Assembly: GCF_001955695.1 (NCBI RefSeq)
Contig: NZ_CP019236.1
Coordinates: forward strand, 4,402,001 to 4,466,000
Direction of reading: 5' to 3'
DNA from: Rhodoferax koreense
GTDB lineage: Bacteria > Pseudomonadota > Gammaproteobacteria > Burkholderiales > Burkholderiaceae_C
Length of the DNA: 64,000 bases
The notes under the pieces are model-generated. The model was not told where the DNA came from and did no database searches. It worked only from the letters and a program-made list of their open reading frames with translations. Shown in pieces: positions 31,211-44,725 of the stretch (its first letter is position 1; each line of letters starts with the position of its first letter). A program made the translations under genes and the position numbers.

Positions 31211-32167
31211 ATGTCAAAAGACGCGTCCCCCAGGTCCGACAAATGGGTCGACATCATCGAAGTCGGCACGCGCGACGGCCTGCAGATCGAAAAGAAGCTG
31301 ATCCCTGCCGCCGAGAAGATCGCCATCCTCGACGCCATGATCGCCAGCGGCATCCGCCTCATCGAGGTGACCTCCTTCGTGTCGCCGAAAGCCGTGCCGC
31401 AACTCGCCGATGCGGCCGAGGTGCTGGCCGGCATCGCCCGGCGCGACGACACCTACCTGATGGCGCTGGTGCCCAACGTGCGCGGTGCTGACCGCGCGGC
31501 CGAAACTTCGCTCGACGGCGGCGTTTTGCTGTGCTCGGCCTCGGAAACCCACAACCGCAAGAACCTGAACCGCAGCATCGGCGAGTCGATCGACGGCTTT
31601 GCGGCCATTGCCGAACGTTTGCGGGAGGCCGGCATCGACCGGCTCGGCGCGGTCGCCACGGCTTTCGGCTGCCCTTTCGAAGGCGAGATCGATCAGGCCA
31701 ACATGTTCCGCATCGTGCGCGCCTATGCGGAGCTCGGCGTGAAACACCTGACGCTGGGCGACACCACTGGCATGGCCACGCCGGCCAACGTGCGCGCCAC
31801 GGTACGCGCGCTGAAGGCCGAATTTCCCGGGCTCGACCTCTGCCTGCATCTGCACAACACGCGTGGTGTGGGCCTGGCCAACGTCATTGTCGGACTGGAG
31901 GAAGGCGTGCGTCGCTTCGATGCGTCGGTGGGTGGCCTGGGCGGCTGCCCGTTCGCGGCCGGCGCCACGGGCAACATCTGCACCGAGGACCTGGTCTACC
32001 TGCTGCAGGAGAGCGGTTATGAGACCGGCATCGACCTGTGCAAGTCGATCGACGTCGCATTGCGCATGGAGCGTGCGCTCGAGAAGCCGCTGGTCGGCCA
32101 GGTGATGCGGGCGGGCCCGCGACTGACGCTGCACGCCGCCGATGCCGTGCCCACCGCTGCGGGCTAG
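31211..32167 (+). CDS. HMG-CoA lyase-family enzyme
   Basis: A 318-residue (beta/alpha)8 enzyme of the HMG-CoA lyase group, which splits 3-hydroxyacyl-CoA thioesters such as HMG-CoA or citramalyl-CoA. The catalytic Arg and metal-binding Asp are in EVGTRDGLQ, two metal His are in LCLHLHNTRG, and the loop Cys is in GLGGCPFAAGATGN. The sequence cannot tell HMG-CoA from citramalyl-CoA or related substrates. It is coupled to a CoA-transferase gene 8 bases downstream whose Shine-Dalgarno sequence overlaps this stop codon, suggesting that the two act in sequence. Confidence 0.93.
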   Translation: MSKDASPRSDKWVDIIEVGTRDGLQIEKKLIPAAEKIAILDAMIASGIRLIEVTSFVSPKAVPQLADAAEVLAGIARRDDTYLMALVPNVRGADRAAETSLDGGVLLCSASETHNRKNLNRSIGESIDGFAAIAERLREAGIDRLGAVATAFGCPFEGEIDQANMFRIVRAYAELGVKHLTLGDTTGMATPANVRATVRALKAEFPGLDLCLHLHNTRGVGLANVIVGLEEGVRRFDASVGGLGGCPFAAGATGNICTEDLVYLLQESGYETGIDLCKSIDVALRMERALEKPLVGQVMRAGPRLTLHAADAVPTAAG

Positions 32168-32175
32168 GAGTCTTC

Positions 32176-33339
32176 ATGCAACAACCGCTTTCCGGCATCA
32201 AGGTGGTGGACCTCACACGCATCCTTTCCGGCCCGTTCTGCACCATGCTGCTAGGCGACATGGGCGCAGATGTCATCAAGATCGAAGGTGTCCGGGAGGG
32301 CGACCCGGTGCGCAAGGCGGGGACGCTTGTGAATGATTTCAGCTGGTACTTCGCCTCGTTCAACCGCAACAAGCGCTCCATGGCGCTGGACCTGCGCACC
32401 GAGCGGGACAAGGACGTGCTGGTGCGACTGCTGCAGCGCGCGGACGTACTGGTCGAGAACTTTCGTCCCGGCGTGCTGGCCGAGATGGGTTTCGACGAGA
32501 CCCAGCTCGAACTCATCAACCCGCGGCTGGTCGTGGCCAGCATCAACGGTTACGGATCGACGGGACCCTATGCGGATCGGCCAGCCTTCGATTTCGTGAT
32601 CCAGGCGATGAGCGGCTTCATGAGCGCCAATGGCGGGCCGGACCATCCCGCGCTGCGCTGCGCGCCGCCCATCACCGATCTCGTCGCCGGACTCTACGCC
32701 GCCTACGGCATCGTCAACGCGCTGCGCGCGCGCGACCTCACCGGCCGCGGCCAACGCGTCGAGTCGTCGATGATGGCGGGCATGCTGAGCATGTTCGCCT
32801 ACCTCACATCCGACTACCTGGCGACAGGGCAACTCGCGCCGCGCACCGGCAACGACCACCCGATCACTTCACCCTACGGCATGTTCAGCGCCAGCGACGG
32901 CGAAATTGCGGTGGCACCGAGCACGGAAGACATCCTCGCGCGCTTCATGTCGATTCTGGGTCTGGCCGATGTCCTGGCCGACGCGCGTTTCTGCACCAAC
33001 GACCTGCGCTTGCTGCACCGCAAGGAACTCAACCTGCTGATCAATGAAAGGCTCCGGCGCGACACACAGGCCAACTGGATACGGCGGCTGAACGCCGGGG
33101 GCGTGCCATGCGGCCGTGTGCAGAACGTGGGGGAGGCTCTGAACGATCCGCAAATGCGGCACCAGGACATGGTGCTGGAGGTGATGCATCCGGCGCATGG
33201 TGCCGTGCAGATGGTCGGGTTCCCGGTCAAACTCTCCGGCACGCCATGCAAGGTTCGCCATCCGGCACCCGACCACGGGGCGCATACGGAAGAGATATTG
33301 GCCGAGTTGGGCTTATCGGCAGCCCGCGCGAGCCCGTAG
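32176..33339 (+). CDS. CaiB/BaiF-family (class III) CoA-transferase
   Basis: A 387-residue class III CoA-transferase. The start has GIKVVDLTRILSGPFCTMLLGD with the family motif for CoA binding, NRNKRSMALDL follows, and the expected catalytic Asp168 lies in PITDLVAGLYAAYG. Members move CoA between carboxylic acids such as succinate and 3-hydroxy-3-methylglutarate, citramalate, itaconate or carnitine. Together with the preceding lyase it would activate an imported acid and deliver the thioester for cleavage. It is the last gene of the accessory plus-strand run and converges with mlaB 20 bases away. Confidence 0.94.
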   Translation: MQQPLSGIKVVDLTRILSGPFCTMLLGDMGADVIKIEGVREGDPVRKAGTLVNDFSWYFASFNRNKRSMALDLRTERDKDVLVRLLQRADVLVENFRPGVLAEMGFDETQLELINPRLVVASINGYGSTGPYADRPAFDFVIQAMSGFMSANGGPDHPALRCAPPITDLVAGLYAAYGIVNALRARDLTGRGQRVESSMMAGMLSMFAYLTSDYLATGQLAPRTGNDHPITSPYGMFSASDGEIAVAPSTEDILARFMSILGLADVLADARFCTNDLRLLHRKELNLLINERLRRDTQANWIRRLNAGGVPCGRVQNVGEALNDPQMRHQDMVLEVMHPAHGAVQMVGFPVKLSGTPCKVRHPAPDHGAHTEEILAELGLSAARASP

Positions 33340-33359
33340 CCGCGCTTCGCTCGCGTCGC

Positions 33360-33647
33360 TCAGTTGGCCGCCGGCAACAGCTCGGCGATGCCGTACAGCC
33401 CCGCCAGCGCAGCCAGCCGTGCCGGCAGGCCACGCACCGCGAAACTGCGGCCCATGGCCATGCTTTCGCGCCGACATTCGAGCAGTACGGCCAGCGCGGA
33501 GGAATCGAATTTGGCCAGCGGCGAGGCATCGACGACCACGGCCGCATCGGTCTGCGAACGCAGGCCCTGCAGCAGCATGCGCAGCGAGGGCTCGGCCTGG
33601 TCGTGGGTCAGTTCGGCGGGAAGGACGAGCATGTCGTCGAGGCTCAA
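33360..33647 (-). CDS. mlaB: STAS-domain protein of the Mla system
   Basis: MlaB is the small cytoplasmic STAS subunit that stabilises the MlaFE lipid transporter. The 95-residue protein has VVDASPLAKFDSSALAVLLEC, which matches the STAS loop with the conserved Asp-Ser pair. It overlaps the mlaC stop and is the last gene of the mla operon. The family is variable, so its name rests mainly on position. Confidence 0.9.
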   Translation of the reverse strand: MSLDDMLVLPAELTHDQAEPSLRMLLQGLRSQTDAAVVVDASPLAKFDSSALAVLLECRRESMAMGRSFAVRGLPARLAALAGLYGIAELLPAAN

Positions 33648-34297
33648 CTCTTCTTCGCGTTCGTCTGGTTACGCGCGGCCAGGGAGGCGATCAGGCCGTC
33701 GATGCCCTTGGCGTTGATCTCGGAGGCGAACTGGCTGCGGTAGGTCTCGACCAGCCAGACACCGAGCACGTTCAGGTTGTAGATCTTCCAGCCCGCGCCG
33801 TCGCCGGGCGTCTTCTCCAGCCGGTAATCGAGCTGGATCGGATCACCGCGGCCCTTGATCTCGGTGCGCACCAGCACATCCTTGTCCTCTGGCGCGGCGC
33901 GCAGCGGCTTGACGCTGATCTCCTGGTCGCTGACCTGGGCCAGCGCGCCGGAATAGGTGCGCACCAGCAACGTCTTGAACTCGTCCTGCAGCTTCTTCTG
34001 CTGGTCGGGCGTGGCCTGGCGCCAGCCGGGGCCGACGGCCGAGGCCGTCATGCGCTGGAAGTTGACGTTGGGCATGATCTTGGTGTCGACCAGCGCGATG
34101 ATCTTGTTGATGTCGCCACCTTGCAGCGACTTGTCGGCCTTGATGGTGTCGAGCACGTCGGAAGACAGGCGCTTGACCAGCGCGTCGGGCGATTCATCGG
34201 CCGCACGTGCGGGCACCGTGGTCATGGTTGCCGCCGCGAGCACGAAGGCACCGGCCAGCAGGCCGAGAAAGCGACGATGGAAAACAGGGTTCTTCAT
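33644..34297 (-). CDS. mlaC: periplasmic phospholipid-binding protein MlaC
   Basis: MlaC shuttles phospholipid between MlaA at the outer membrane and the MlaFEDB complex at the inner membrane. The 217-residue precursor has a signal peptide ending VPARA-AD, then the Tol-Tgd/MlaC fold with MPNVNFQRMTASAVGPGWRQA (a family hallmark in its first half) and YRSQFASEI near the end. I start at the ATG of MKNPVFHRR, preceded by a GGAG ribosome site. Confidence 0.95.
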   Translation of the reverse strand: MKNPVFHRRFLGLLAGAFVLAAATMTTVPARAADESPDALVKRLSSDVLDTIKADKSLQGGDINKIIALVDTKIMPNVNFQRMTASAVGPGWRQATPDQQKKLQDEFKTLLVRTYSGALAQVSDQEISVKPLRAAPEDKDVLVRTEIKGRGDPIQLDYRLEKTPGDGAGWKIYNLNVLGVWLVETYRSQFASEINAKGIDGLIASLAARNQTNAKKS

Positions 34298-34407
34298 GGA
34301 ATGGATCTCCGTAAGGGAAAGGTCCCGTTGCTGCACTCGGCGTTGGAGCCGGCGCCGAGGGCGCCAGTTCCGGACCGGCCAGGCGTTTTGCAACAGGATG
34401 AACAGGT

Positions 34408-35163
34408 TCAGGGTTTGAGGCCAGGGGCGGCAGGTGCCGGGCCGGCGGGGGCGGCAGCGTCCGGATCGGGCGCATTGCCGTCATACACCTCGTTGCGGCG
34501 CACCTGGAGGTAGACGTCGCGGTTGAAGCTGTATTTGTCGAGCGCCGCCTCGTCGAGCACGTTGCCGGCGCGTAGCAGGTTGGCGCGGGCATTCACCGCG
34601 CGCAGCACGTACAGCCCGATGCGCGCGCCGTCGTCCTCCACGTAGGTCAGCGGATTGCCGGTGTAGTCCACCGGCAGTGCGGCCGTGTCGCGCACGGTGG
34701 ATGGGCCCAGCAGCGGCAGCACCAGGTACGGGCCGGAAGGCACACCCCAGCGGCCGAGCGTCTGGCCGAAATCTTCACGATGGCGTTCGATGCCGATGTC
34801 GCTGGCCGGATCGGCCAGGCCGAACACGCCGAACACCGTGTTCAGCACGAACCGGCCGAAATTGTCGCCGGCCGCCTGACCCTTGCCCTGCAGCACGTTG
34901 TTGATGAAGCTCCACGGCTCGGAAAGGTTCGAGAAGAAATTCGTCACCCCGGTGCGCACCAGCTGCGGCGTGACTTTGGTGTAGGCCGTGGCCACCGGCT
35001 TCACCACGGCGGTGTCGACCGCGTCGTTGAACTTGTAGACGCCGCGGTTGAACGGTTCGAGCGGATCGCGCGGATTGGCATCGGGGCCGGTGGCGCAGCC
35101 GCTCAACACGAGTAATGCCATCAAAGCCCCCATGGAGGCTGCATAGCGTGCTATCTTTTTCAT
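34408..35163 (-). CDS. mlaA: outer-membrane lipoprotein MlaA (VacJ)
   Basis: MlaA removes misplaced phospholipid from the outer leaflet of the outer membrane and passes it to MlaC. The 251-residue precursor has the lipobox LVLSGC and the family signature DPLEPFNRGVYKFND, followed by SFINNVLQGK and GPYLVLPLLGPSTVRD. A proline/alanine-rich tail closes the protein. In this organism mlaA lies inside the operon between mlaD and mlaC rather than elsewhere on the chromosome as in E. coli. Confidence 0.96.
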   Translation of the reverse strand: MKKIARYAASMGALMALLVLSGCATGPDANPRDPLEPFNRGVYKFNDAVDTAVVKPVATAYTKVTPQLVRTGVTNFFSNLSEPWSFINNVLQGKGQAAGDNFGRFVLNTVFGVFGLADPASDIGIERHREDFGQTLGRWGVPSGPYLVLPLLGPSTVRDTAALPVDYTGNPLTYVEDDGARIGLYVLRAVNARANLLRAGNVLDEAALDKYSFNRDVYLQVRRNEVYDGNAPDPDAAAPAGPAPAAPGLKP

Positions 35164-35188
35164 GGCAGGGAACTTTCCTTGTTATGGT

Positions 35189-35677
35189 TTATTTTTTGGC
35201 TGGCGCGGCCGGCGTGCTCGGACCGTCGGCGGCCTTGCTGTACAGGAACTGGCTGATCAGATTTTCCAGCACGACCGCCGACTGCGTGCTGGCGATGGTG
35301 TCGCCGGCCACGAGATTTTTCTCGTCCGCGCCGGCTTCGATGCCGATGTACTGCTCACCCAGCAGGCCGCTGGTCAGGATCTTGAGCGAACTGTCCTTGG
35401 GAAACGCGTAGTGCGGGTCCAGGTCCAGCGCCACGTCGGCGCGGAAGGACTTGTCGTCGAACACGATGGCCGCCACCCGGCCGACCACCACGCCCGCACT
35501 CTTCACCGCGGCCTTGGGCTTGAGCCCGCCGATGTTGTCGAACTTGGCGTTGACGCGGTAGCCGCTCTGGAAACTCAGCGACAGCAGGTTGGCCGACTGC
35601 AAGGCCAGGAACAACACCGCGGCCGCCCCCAGAAGCACGAACAAACCCACCCAGACGTCATTTTTGGAACGCTGCAT
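35189..35677 (-). CDS. mlaD: Mla system MCE-domain protein MlaD
   Basis: MlaD is anchored in the inner membrane and forms a hexameric ring through which phospholipid passes. The 162-residue protein has one N-terminal helix (VWVGLFVLLGAAAVLFLAL) and one MCE domain with FDNIGGLKPKAAVKSAGVVVGRV and LTSGLLGEQYIGIEAG. I prefer the ATG at 35677, which has AAGGA at good spacing, over the ATG two codons upstream. Confidence 0.95.
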   Translation of the reverse strand: MQRSKNDVWVGLFVLLGAAAVLFLALQSANLLSLSFQSGYRVNAKFDNIGGLKPKAAVKSAGVVVGRVAAIVFDDKSFRADVALDLDPHYAFPKDSSLKILTSGLLGEQYIGIEAGADEKNLVAGDTIASTQSAVVLENLISQFLYSKAADGPSTPAAPAKK

Positions 35678-35692
35678 AACCATCCTTCTTCT

Positions 35693-36475
35693 TCAAAGAC
35701 TGAACATCGTGGCGGTGAGGACAAAGTCCAGCGCCAGCACCGCCAACGATGCCATCACCACCGTGCGCGTCGTGGCCCGCGACACGCCTTCGGGCGTGGC
35801 CTGCGCCTCGAAGCCCTGCAGCAGCGCCACGAAGGTCACGGTGAAACCGAATACCACGCTCTTGATCACGCCGTTGCCGACGTCGCGCCAGACGTCGACG
35901 CCACCCTGCATCTGGCTCCAGAACGAACCGGCGTCGATGCCGATCATCACCACGCCGACCACGTAGCCGCCGAGGATGCCGACGGCGCTGAACAGCGCGG
36001 CCAGCAGCGGCATGGTGATCACGCCAGCCCAGAAACGTGGCGCGAGGATGCGGCTCACCGGGTCCACCGCCATCATCTCCATCGCGCTCAATTGTTCGCC
36101 GGCCTTCATGAGGCCGATGCCGGCGGTGAGTGAAGTGCCGGCCCGGCCGGCGAACAGCAAAGCGGTGACCACCGGCCCGAGCTCGCGCACCAGGCTCAGG
36201 GCGACCAGCAGGCCGAGCGCCTCGGACGAGCCGTAGCGCTGCAGCGTGTAGTAACCCTGCAGGCCGAGCACGAAGCCGACGAACAGCCCCGAGACCATGA
36301 TGATAGCCAGCGAATAGTTGCCCAGGAAATGGATCTGGTCGCGCACCAGGCCGAAACGCCGGAACGTCGGCCCGATCAGCGAGACCAGGCGCAGCAGCAG
36401 GCGCGTGCCGCTGCCGATCTCGGCGAGTTTGAGGCGTGTGGCGAAGCCGACGTCGGCCGGTTTGTACCAACTCAT
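35693..36475 (-). CDS. mlaE: Mla system permease MlaE
   Basis: MlaE is the integral membrane permease of the phospholipid ABC transporter. The 260-residue protein has five to six helices and the family region [28 protein letters not shown] (only part quoted as [17 protein letters not shown]), containing the conserved Glu on the coupling helix, and a C-terminal [11 protein letters not shown]. Its start overlaps the mlaF stop by 4 bases. Confidence 0.95.
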   Translation of the reverse strand: MSWYKPADVGFATRLKLAEIGSGTRLLLRLVSLIGPTFRRFGLVRDQIHFLGNYSLAIIMVSGLFVGFVLGLQGYYTLQRYGSSEALGLLVALSLVRELGPVVTALLFAGRAGTSLTAGIGLMKAGEQLSAMEMMAVDPVSRILAPRFWAGVITMPLLAALFSAVGILGGYVVGVVMIGIDAGSFWSQMQGGVDVWRDVGNGVIKSVVFGFTVTFVALLQGFEAQATPEGVSRATTRTVVMASLAVLALDFVLTATMFSL

Positions 36476-37314
36476 CGTGTACCGCCGCGCTGTTGTTCCA
36501 CGGGGTTCAGCCCCGCGCCGAAATCCTGCGCCACCGTGGCGCCAGGGTAATGGAAATGCACCGGCCCGTCCGGCAGGGCATTGACGAACTGGTGCACCAG
36601 CGGATCGTTGCTGTGGCGCACCTCGTCGGGCGTGCCCTGGGCGGCGATCCGGCCGTTGGCCAGCACGATCACCTGGTCGGCGATGCGGAAGGTCTCGTCC
36701 AGATCGTGCGAGACGATGATGCTGGTCAGGCCCATGGCGTCGTTCAGGTCGCGGATCAGCCGGGCCGATGTCCCCAGCGAAATCGGGTCCAGGCCGGAGA
36801 ACGGTTCGTCGTACATGATCAGTTCCGGATCGAGCGCGATCGCGCGCGCCAGCGCCACGCGCCGCGCCATGCCGCCGGAGACTTCGCTGGGCATCAGCTC
36901 GCGCGCATTGCGCAGGCCGACGGCGCCGAGCTTCATCAGCACGATGTCGCGGATCAGCACCTCGGACAGGTCGGTGTGTTCGCGCAGCGGGAAGGCCACG
37001 TTGTCGAACACGCTCATGTCGGTGAACAGGGCGCCGAACTGGAACAGCATGCCCATGCGCCGGCGCGCGGTATAGAGGCCGGCCGCGTCGGTGGGCAACG
37101 GCTTGCCGTCGAACAGCAATTCGCCCCGGTTCGCCTGCAGCTGGCCGCCGACCAGGCGCAGCACCGTGGTCTTGCCGCCGCCGGAGGCGCCCATCAAGGC
37201 GGTCACCTTGCCGCGCGGAATGGTCAGCGAAATGCCATCGAGCACGGCGCGCTCACCGTAACCAAAGGTCAGGTTGCGCAGTTCGACAAGATTTTCGGAA
37301 GGGTTCGCAGGCAT
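36472..37314 (-). CDS. mlaF: Mla system ATPase MlaF
   Basis: MlaF powers phospholipid movement by the Mla complex. The 280-residue ATPase has Walker [11 protein letters not shown]-loop FQFGALFTD, signature VSGGMARRV, Walker [11 protein letters not shown] and switch His in [10 protein letters not shown] start at the ATG of [10 protein letters not shown]; codons further upstream run through the gltBD terminator hairpin and are unlikely to be translated. It is the first gene of the order mlaF-E-D-A-C-B. Confidence 0.96.
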   Translation of the reverse strand: MPANPSENLVELRNLTFGYGERAVLDGISLTIPRGKVTALMGASGGGKTTVLRLVGGQLQANRGELLFDGKPLPTDAAGLYTARRRMGMLFQFGALFTDMSVFDNVAFPLREHTDLSEVLIRDIVLMKLGAVGLRNARELMPSEVSGGMARRVALARAIALDPELIMYDEPFSGLDPISLGTSARLIRDLNDAMGLTSIIVSHDLDETFRIADQVIVLANGRIAAQGTPDEVRHSNDPLVHQFVNALPDGPVHFHYPGATVAQDFGAGLNPVEQQRGGTR

Positions 37315-37320
37315 AAAAAT

Positions 37321-37347
37321 GAAAAAGGCCGGAACGGCTCCGGCCTT
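37321..37347 (-). terminator. intrinsic terminator downstream of gltD
   Basis: On the minus strand AAGGCCGGA, a 5-base loop and TCCGGCCTT form a 9-bp stem, with a short T-run (TTTTTC read on the minus strand) at its far side. It lies between gltD and mlaF, so it separates glutamate synthase from Mla expression. Confidence 0.85.
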
Positions 37348-37446
37348 CTTCGATGATAAGGGAATCCGCATTAACCCGTTGTCGGGTTGGCTCCCCCGGC
37401 GGTTCGTGTGGCAAATTGCCACACTTCATTGGCGGGCAACGCGTTT

Positions 37447-38925
37447 TCAGCGTGGCAGATCGCTATACCCCATCAGGAACTCATCGACGGCACGCGCGCC
37501 CTGCCGGCCTTCGCGGATCGCCCACACGACCAGGCTCTGGCCGCGGCGCACGTCGCCGGCGGCGAACACCTTGGGCACGCTCGTGGCGTAACCGCCGGTG
37601 AAATCGGTGGTCGCCTTGGCGTTGCCGCGCGCGTCCTTTTCGACCCCGAAGGCGTCCAGCATGGTGGCCACGGGGCTCACGAAGCCCATGGCCAGCAGCA
37701 CCAGATCGGCCTTCAGGATCTGCTCGGAACCGGGCACTTCGGCCAGCTTGCCGTCCTTCATCTCGATGCGGACGGTCTTCAAACCGGTAATTTTCCCCTT
37801 TTCGCCAATGAACTCCTTGGTGGAAATGGCGAATTCGCGCTCGCAGCCTTCTTCATGGCTGGAGCTGGTGCGCAGCTTGATCGGCCAGTAGGGCCAGGTC
37901 AGCGGACGGTTTTCCACTTCGGGTGGCTGCGGCAGCAATTCGAATTGCGTGACGCTGGCCGCGCCATGGCGGTTGCTCGTGCCCACGCAGTCGGAGCCGG
38001 TGTCGCCGCCGCCGATCACGATGACGTGTTTGCCGTCCGCGCGCAGTTGCGCCTTGAGCTTGTCGCCGGCATTGATCTTGTTCTGTTGCGGCAGGAATTC
38101 CATCGCGAAATGGATGCCGTCCAGGTCGCGGCCGGGCACCGGCAGGTCACGCGACTGCTCGGCGCCGCCCGTCAGCAGGATGGCGTCGAACTCCTTCTGC
38201 AGTTGCTCGGGCGTGATGTTTTCCTTGGCCCAGTTGGTGACCTTGGAGCCCTTGCCCAGCGGATCCTTGGCCGCGCCGACGACCACCCCGGTGCGGATCG
38301 TCACGCCCTCGGCCTTCATCTGCTCGACGCGGCGGTCGATGTGGCTCTTCTCCATCTTGAAGTCGGGAATGCCGTAGCGCAGCAGGCCACCGACACGGTC
38401 GTTCTTCTCGAACAGCGTGACGTCGTGGCCGGCACGGGCCAGTTGCTGCGCCGCCGCCAGGCCGGCCGGGCCGGCACCGACCACGGCGACCTTCTTGCCG
38501 GTCTTGTGCTGTGCCGGGCGCGGCTTGACCCAGCCCTCTTCCCAGGCGCGGTCGATGATGGCGTGTTCGATGGACTTGATGCCCACCGCGTCGTCGTTCA
38601 CGTTGAGCACGCAGGCCGCCTCGCAGGGCGCGGGGCAGATGCGGCCGGTGAACTCTGGGAAGTTGTTCGTCGAGTCGAGCACGGCGAACGCGTTCTGCCA
38701 GTCGCCGCGGTAGACCAGGTCGTTGAAGTCCGGAATGATGTTGTTGACCGGGCAGCCGTTGTTGCAGAACGGCGTGCCGCAGTCCATGCAGCGCGCGCCC
38801 TGGACCTTGGCCTGCTTCTCATCGAGGCCGACGACGAATTCCTTGTAATGCTTCAGGCGTTCGGGGACCGGCTTGTAGCCTTCCTCGATCCGCCCGTACT
38901 CCATGAAGCCAGTGACTTTTCCCAT
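37447..38925 (-). CDS. gltD: glutamate synthase, small subunit
   Basis: GltD passes electrons from NADPH through FAD and iron-sulfur clusters to GltB for glutamate formation. The 492-residue protein has the N-terminal cluster cysteines in [17 protein letters not shown] and CPAPCEAAC, the FAD-binding [13 protein letters not shown] and the NADPH-binding [11 protein letters not shown]. It lies 29 bases after gltB and is followed by a terminator. Confidence 0.97.
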   Translation of the reverse strand: MGKVTGFMEYGRIEEGYKPVPERLKHYKEFVVGLDEKQAKVQGARCMDCGTPFCNNGCPVNNIIPDFNDLVYRGDWQNAFAVLDSTNNFPEFTGRICPAPCEAACVLNVNDDAVGIKSIEHAIIDRAWEEGWVKPRPAQHKTGKKVAVVGAGPAGLAAAQQLARAGHDVTLFEKNDRVGGLLRYGIPDFKMEKSHIDRRVEQMKAEGVTIRTGVVVGAAKDPLGKGSKVTNWAKENITPEQLQKEFDAILLTGGAEQSRDLPVPGRDLDGIHFAMEFLPQQNKINAGDKLKAQLRADGKHVIVIGGGDTGSDCVGTSNRHGAASVTQFELLPQPPEVENRPLTWPYWPIKLRTSSSHEEGCEREFAISTKEFIGEKGKITGLKTVRIEMKDGKLAEVPGSEQILKADLVLLAMGFVSPVATMLDAFGVEKDARGNAKATTDFTGGYATSVPKVFAAGDVRRGQSLVVWAIREGRQGARAVDEFLMGYSDLPR

Positions 38926-38954
38926 GATGTTCTGATCCTGTTTCGTCGTGGTTT

Positions 38955-43685
<4,731 letters not shown>

Positions 43686-43718
43686 GGCGCACTCCTAATA
43701 GATATCGCAGGGAATGGG

Positions 43719-43747
43719 AGCATAGACCACTGCAACAACAATGCCAA
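43719..43747 (-). promoter_or_regulatory. predicted sigma-70 promoter of gltB
   Basis: Read on the minus strand: -35 box TTGGCA (43742-43747, five of six consensus), 17-base spacer, -10 box TATGCT (43719-43724, four of six). It lies about 34-62 bases upstream of the gltB start codon. It abuts the RAYT-side repeat at 43754. Confidence 0.6.
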
Positions 43748-43753
43748 GCAATA

Positions 43754-43830
43754 AAATTGGGGTCAGATTCCAATTATTTCTTGAGAAATTTAATCAGAAA
43801 TTAATTGGGGACAAATCAAAAAAGATAGCT
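43754..43830. repeat. A/T-rich repeat region next to the RAYT gene
   Basis: Contains the inverted repeat AATTGG-9 bases-CCAATT (43755-43775), a direct repeat ATTGGGG (43756-43762 and 43804-43810) and a small hairpin ATTTC-TTGA-GAAAT near 43785. The strings GGGGTCAGATTCCAATT and AATTGGGGAC resemble sequences often seen beside REP-associated transposase genes (from memory). It is much more A/T-rich than neighbouring DNA. Confidence 0.6.
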
Positions 43831-43850
43831 GATGACGCCGATTCGATGGT

Positions 43851-44564
43851 CTAACCAGTCATTTTTGGCACTTCGGATTTACGGGTCGACGGTCGTCCAG
43901 CGGACGATTTGCTCACGCGTCGCTCGGTTCTCGTTTGCAAATTCGCGACAAATTCGGCGTCGCCCAACGCCCAGCCTCGGAGCACGGCATCGAAGAGCTG
44001 CTGCCGCTCGTCGGCCGCGAGTCCGGTCTGCACCAATTCGGCGTAGGCGGCTTCCCGGGCAAACGGCGTGTTGCCCAGCCGCCAGAACAGCGCGTGCGGC
44101 GTCACCAGCCGGTCGTTGCGCAGGCCGACGTAGTGGCCGTGGCTGGACCAGGGATAGTCGCGCGGCTCGCCCGCCTCTCCGGCATCCACCGGGGCCGTGT
44201 CGATCAAGGCCATGCAGGGCAGCAGGTGCCGCTCCGGCTGCAGCACCGTGCTGCGGTAGCGCCCTTCCCACAGGGTGCCGCTGCGGCCTTGCCTGTCGTT
44301 GAAGTGGCGCACGTACCGGCGGCCGACGGCCTGCATCAGCTTGGGCAAGCCCTCTTCCGTTTCCGGCGTGGCCAGCAGCTGGACCTGGTTCGGCAGCCAC
44401 ACGTAGGCGTGCACGGCCACGCGGAAGGCCCGGGCGTTCTCTTCCATCAGCGAAGAGAAGAAAACGTAGTCTTCCACGCCGGCGAACACGGGCTGCTGGT
44501 TGTTGCCCCGCTGGACCACATGGTGCGGCAGGCCGGGGACGTTCAGGCGCGGAAGTCGGGCCAT
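43851..44564 (-). CDS. RAYT-like transposase (Y1_Tnp family) lacking the HUH histidines
   Basis: A 237-residue protein of the REP-associated tyrosine transposase group. The family start LPRLNVPGLPHHVVQRGNN, the region MQAVGRRYVRHFNDRQGRSGTLWEGRYRST and the segment YPWSSHGHYVG are intact. The metal-binding HUH motif, normally H-x-H in a context like MPNHVHLL, reads LPNQVQLL here (Gln60, Gln62), so single-strand cleavage by the usual mechanism is unlikely. The predicted Tyr-bearing segments (RRYV, GRYR) remain. It may be a domesticated DNA- or RNA-binding protein, a decaying copy, or part of a wider subfamily with this change. A repeat lies on the gltB side. Confidence 0.85.
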   Translation of the reverse strand: MARLPRLNVPGLPHHVVQRGNNQQPVFAGVEDYVFFSSLMEENARAFRVAVHAYVWLPNQVQLLATPETEEGLPKLMQAVGRRYVRHFNDRQGRSGTLWEGRYRSTVLQPERHLLPCMALIDTAPVDAGEAGEPRDYPWSSHGHYVGLRNDRLVTPHALFWRLGNTPFAREAAYAELVQTGLAADERQQLFDAVLRGWALGDAEFVANLQTRTERRVSKSSAGRPSTRKSEVPKMTG

Positions 44565-44628
44565 GGTGGGGCGATGCGGAGGAAGGATGGAGGATGGGAA
44601 AGGGGCCTGATGGTAAAGGGAATCGTCT

Positions 44629-44670
44629 GCTGACCGGTCTTTACCGAAACATTACGCCTGGTCGGTCAGC
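44629..44670. repeat. 8-bp inverted repeat upstream of the WxxGxW lipoprotein
   Basis: GCTGACCG (44629-44636) and CGGTCAGC (44663-44670) are perfect inverted copies separated by 26 bases in the 161-base gap between the RAYT gene and the lipoprotein gene. It could be an operator or a remnant of a repeat; no further support. Confidence 0.4.
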
Positions 44671-44725
44671 CCCGCCCTGGTGTGGGCAGTTGTAGGCAGA
44701 CACCAACCCGATTCTGGAGAACCCC

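Noticed and set aside
43851..44564. Complete mobile insertion sequence
   Set aside because: No paired terminal structures or second gene were found, and the HUH histidines are missing; called a RAYT-like gene rather than an active element.
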